From Planctomycetaceae bacterium (GTDB taxonomy: Bacteria; Planctomycetota; Planctomycetia; Planctomycetales; Planctomycetaceae), in contig PBMZ01000067.1 in NCBI GenBank assembly GCA_002722955.1, forward strand, positions 1-64,000: a stretch of 64,000 bases of DNA, given 5' to 3'. The notes under the pieces are model-generated. The model was not told the origin of the DNA. It did not search any database and saw only the letters and a program-made list of their open reading frames with translations. Made by a program: the position numbers and the translations under genes. Positions 60,707 to 64,000 of the stretch are shown in pieces; within the stretch, counting starts at the first letter, position 1, and each line of letters begins with the position of its first letter.

Positions 60707-61774
60707 ATGTCCGACCGCCTACTATTTCCAGCATCAATCATTGGCTCGATGCCTCGCCCGGATTTCGTCAAAGACTTGATTGCCGACGACTGTCCGTACT
60801 CCGAGGAAGAACACGAACGCTTCATGAGCGCCGCGATTCGCTCGGTGGTGGCGATGCAAGAAGCTGCAGGATTGGATGTTGTTTCCGATGGTGAATGGCG
60901 ACGCAAATCGTATATCGGTGTGATTGCCGAGTTGGCTCACGGTTTTGAATTGAGCACAAATCCAGCCGATGGTCGACCTTGGACGATTGTGGTTGACAAG
61001 TTATCGCCAAAACAGCCTGGCTTCATTGCCAAAGAAGTCGCCTTTCTGAAAACACTCACTGACCGGCAAATCAAAGCCACGCTTCCTGCACCTGCATTGT
61101 TGGGCGAACGAATGTGGGATGCCGAGGCGTCGTCGAAAGCTTACCCCACACGCGAAGAATTCGTCCGCGATTGCATACCAATTCTGCGCCGCGAGGTTGA
61201 ATTGCTGCGCGATGAAGGTGTCTCGATCATCCAAGTTGACGATCCGCATCTGTGTTTGTTCGTGAATCCCGAGGTCCGCGCGGGCTACGAGAATCCCGAT
61301 CAAGCCGCCGACTTTGCTGTCGACATGGATAACCAATTGGTAGCGGGTTTTGACGACGTCCAATTAGCCGTACACCTTTGCCGCCGCAGCGGCGCGCGGG
61401 TGCGAGGCGAAGCAAAGTTCTACGGCAGCTTCGATCCAATCATGCCTCAGTTGCGAAGGTTATCGGTCGGTCATGTCACGATGGAATTCACCACTCCCGG
61501 TTCGGGCGAGATGTCCGTGCTGCGCGAGTTGCCCAAGGACGTAGATATCGGGCTCGGTTGCGTCAGTTGTCTTCCTGGCGAGGTGGACTCCGTGGAAACC
61601 ATCGTTGGTCGAGTCGAGCAAGCACTCAAATACGTCGCGCCCGAGCGAATTACGTTGAATCCCGAATGCGGCTTCGCCCCCGGTTCAGCGGCAGCGGTGA
61701 GCATCGACGAGGTCTACACCAAACTAAAAAACGAAACAACCGCCGCGATCCAGCTCCGCGAAAAGTATTCGTGA
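60707..61774 (+). CDS. Cobalamin-independent methionine synthase (MetE C-terminal-like) family protein
   Basis: IIGSMPRPDFVKDLI; GLDVVSDGEWRR; IIQVDDPHLCLF; IGLGCVSCLPGEVDSVETI. Confidence 0.85.
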   Translation: MSDRLLFPASIIGSMPRPDFVKDLIADDCPYSEEEHERFMSAAIRSVVAMQEAAGLDVVSDGEWRRKSYIGVIAELAHGFELSTNPADGRPWTIVVDKLSPKQPGFIAKEVAFLKTLTDRQIKATLPAPALLGERMWDAEASSKAYPTREEFVRDCIPILRREVELLRDEGVSIIQVDDPHLCLFVNPEVRAGYENPDQAADFAVDMDNQLVAGFDDVQLAVHLCRRSGARVRGEAKFYGSFDPIMPQLRRLSVGHVTMEFTTPGSGEMSVLRELPKDVDIGLGCVSCLPGEVDSVETIVGRVEQALKYVAPERITLNPECGFAPGSAAAVSIDEVYTKLKNETTAAIQLREKYS

Positions 61775-61970
61775 CGGCTGTCTAGACGCCAATCATCGAG
61801 CCCGCTCGGATTCTTGCTGCACAAGTCATAGCAACGAATTGACTGCTCTCTGCCGTCAATTCGACGACATAGTTGCCTTGCAAACTTTCATCAAGACAAC
61901 TTCATACGTGATCATTTGCTTTGCCACTTCGGGTTACAACTCGACCTCTCTTTCTTCCCCGATTGGCATC

Positions 61971-62691
61971 GTGAGTGCGTCAAGGACAAAGTCACGTTTG
62001 CTGTTCGTTTCATGCACCACTTGTTTGCTGACACTCCTGACCTATCTTGCGCTGGCCAAGGAGACACAACCCAGCCCTACAAGAGCCAAATCTGTTCGAG
62101 CTAATGGTGCAGCCACGTTCGTCCCGCGCCTTGACGAGAAAGAACAGCAACTCCTCGCCGCAATGTCAAAGCGAGTCGATGTTGAGTTTGAAAACACGCC
62201 ACTTTCCGCTGCTGTTCAGGAACTTTCAAAATTGTCGGACATCCCGATCCTCGTTGATCTAGAGCAACTCGAAGTCGATGGGATTTCCGTCGATAGCACC
62301 ATCGACCTAAAGCTGTCCCACCTGCCACTCCATGAAACATTTAACCACTTAGGTTGCAACTGGGTAATCGAAGACGGAGCGTTACTGTTAACTTCGTTTG
62401 ATGACGCATTCATCGACCGCATTCATCGACCGCTTTTATCCAATTGGTGATATCGTCGATCCACTAGACAAAACAGCTGTGAAAGAGCTTTCCACAACGA
62501 TCGTTTTGATGACAAATGGGCCATGGGTAGACGACGAAGGAACGGGTGGAGTCATCATTCCTTCGAGAAACACGAAGTCGTTGCACATCCGGGCAAATTG
62601 GCAGCTTCACGGTGAAATCGTTGAAGCACTAGACACCATCCGACAAGCCAAAGAGGCAGGCGAAGCCATGAATGCAATTCGCGTTCGCTAA
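61971..62691 (+). pseudogene. Secreted protein (secretin-N/STN-like region) frameshifted by a 13-bp tandem duplication
   Basis: cattcatcgaccg x2 at 62407-62432; removing one copy restores DDAFIDRFYPIGDIVDPLDKTAVKELSTTIV and joins ORFs 61839-62450 and 62398-62691. Confidence 0.8.
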
Positions 62692-62874
62692 ATGGATGCA
62701 GTCGTTGAATCAACGACATTTACGCTTCATGCAAGCAAGACAAAAGGAAACAGATGTCCGCGACAATTCAAGCTTCACTCTGATCCGCCAGCGATTGATA
62801 TAGTCGAATTTCGTCCAATGTGATGAAATTGCTGTTTGCGTCGGCATATTCACAATCGCTCAGGGAGAGTTGGC

Positions 62875-63561
62875 ATGTACGGATTTACGCAAACCACATT
62901 TCGCTGCGTCACACTCGTAGCGACCGTATTCGCGGTTACCACGGGATTCGCCGAAGAGCTAAGTGACGGAATCGATCCCTTTGTCGACAACTCCGAAGCC
63001 AAGAAACTCATGACTGGCTTTGGGGAGTTCAATTTTGATCGCACGAAAGAGGTTAAGGTCAGCCAAGACCAAGCGCAAAATCCGTTCCTCGTCTCTCCAC
63101 TTAAAGTTACCGAGAAGAAACCCGACAAGAACGTCAACCAACGAGTCTCAGGTCCATTTCGTCTCGACCTCCGCAGCCAAGACAAGTTTCGGGTGGAAAT
63201 GGCGATCTCGAATCATGCCGATAAGTCTTGTACTTACTTCTATGGTGAAGGAACCTGGAGCCTGCGAGGACGATTGCTCGTGTTGACTTACATCTTGCAT
63301 GACAATGTTGATCGGATGGCGTTTTTCATCGAGAAGATTTCCGAGTCCAAATTCGTCGTCAAAGGAATCGACGACTCGTTCGCCTTCAATGAAGACGGCA
63401 AGGGCGCGCTTGAAAAAACAGAGAAGCCCAAACCACTTTCAATCCCTAAAGGTTTTTCGTTGGAGATCGACGAAGACAACTTTGGCCCCGTACAACAAGA
63501 CGTCGCCAAGTACTATCGCACTCAAATGAACGCAAAGATTGAGCTGACCAACGAAAAGTAA
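62875..63561 (+). CDS. Secreted hypothetical protein
   Basis: Signal peptide MYGFTQTTFRCVTLVATVFAVTTGFA; ggagagttggc RBS-like upstream. Confidence 0.7.
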   Translation: MYGFTQTTFRCVTLVATVFAVTTGFAEELSDGIDPFVDNSEAKKLMTGFGEFNFDRTKEVKVSQDQAQNPFLVSPLKVTEKKPDKNVNQRVSGPFRLDLRSQDKFRVEMAISNHADKSCTYFYGEGTWSLRGRLLVLTYILHDNVDRMAFFIEKISESKFVVKGIDDSFAFNEDGKGALEKTEKPKPLSIPKGFSLEIDEDNFGPVQQDVAKYYRTQMNAKIELTNEK

Positions 63562-63629
63562 CCTCGGCTGACGGATCGATTTCGGCACTACTCTGAAATC
63601 GGCAAGCCGGAGTCAATGTTGGAGACCAC

Positions 63630-64000
63630 ATGGGATTATTCAGTCGACTGTTCGGCAACAAGAGTTCGCTGGATGAACGTCCCGATAGGATTTGGAAAAC
63701 TCAGCGCGCAAAGTGGCATGGGATTCATCAAGAGTTTGAGCGTCGCTGCGAAGAAGGTTCGGCAGCCGTTGCTCTGATTTCTCACTTTGAGGATTCACTC
63801 AGCTTGATCAACACGATTGTCGAGGACACGAGTGCTGGTGTGCCTACTTTTGCATCATTGGCTGACGGGTTGACTGACCACTTCACCGAGGATTGGAAAC
63901 TTGATCTGAGTGCCGTTGTCGACATCATCGTTGTGGAACGTCATCCCACTCGCTCGGTCGACTTGAAGGTATTGAATGTGGCGAGCGAATTGCCTTGCCA
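63630..64000 (+). CDS. Hypothetical protein, 3' end beyond the window
   Basis: Open frame from ATG 63630 (MGLFSRLFGNKSSLDERPDRIWKTQRAKWHGIHQEFERRCEEGSAAVALISHFEDSLSLINTIVE...) to the window end. Confidence 0.6.
   Translation, partial: MGLFSRLFGNKSSLDERPDRIWKTQRAKWHGIHQEFERRCEEGSAAVALISHFEDSLSLINTIVEDTSAGVPTFASLADGLTDHFTEDWKLDLSAVVDIIVVERHPTRSVDLKVLNVASELPC

Noticed and set aside
1-64000. Prophage or integrative element
   Set aside because: No integrase, capsid, terminase, transposase or tRNA-bounded direct repeats found; accessory character comes from the toxin, HEPN-MNT and repeats only.

Overview
This 64 kb window looks like a planctomycete (Pirellulaceae-like) chromosome segment. Taxonomy is inferred from gene content: PVC-type heme-binding dehydrogenase/HEAT/CxxCH proteins, a Gfo/Idh oxidoreductase, a sulfatase, a Ser/Thr kinase with an extracytoplasmic tail, an N-terminal 'LEQRILLSS' motif on a giant secreted protein, and many palindromic intergenic repeats. 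I support about 45 intact CDSs. Housekeeping genes include dapA, hisF, ruvX, hemQ-like, pilT-like, a MoxR AAA ATPase and a site-2 protease. No rRNA, tRNA, CRISPR array or transposase was recognised. The most interesting locus is 19594-23493 (minus): a 1121-aa cadherin/Ig-like secreted protein ending in a WHH-type HNH/EndoVII nuclease domain, followed 21 bp later by a SUKH (SMI1/KNR4) family gene. I read this as a planctomycete surface-type polymorphic toxin/immunity pair. The second theme is six apparently broken genes: an in-frame TGA in a PVC heme protein; an in-frame TAG in a 2-TM/PH-like protein; a TGA plus frameshift in the MNT antitoxin of a HEPN-MNT pair; a histidine kinase whose deletion removes the H-box; a 13-bp tandem duplication that frameshifts a secreted protein; and one small frameshifted ORF. 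Other notable items are a GspE-like ATPase with a degenerate Walker A, a CaMKII-association-domain protein, a lipoyl-less E2-like acyltransferase/double desaturase operon, and several palindromic repeat families, including a nested cluster bounded by a perfect 28-bp inverted repeat. All calls come from reading the sequence and the supplied ORFs; no database search was run.
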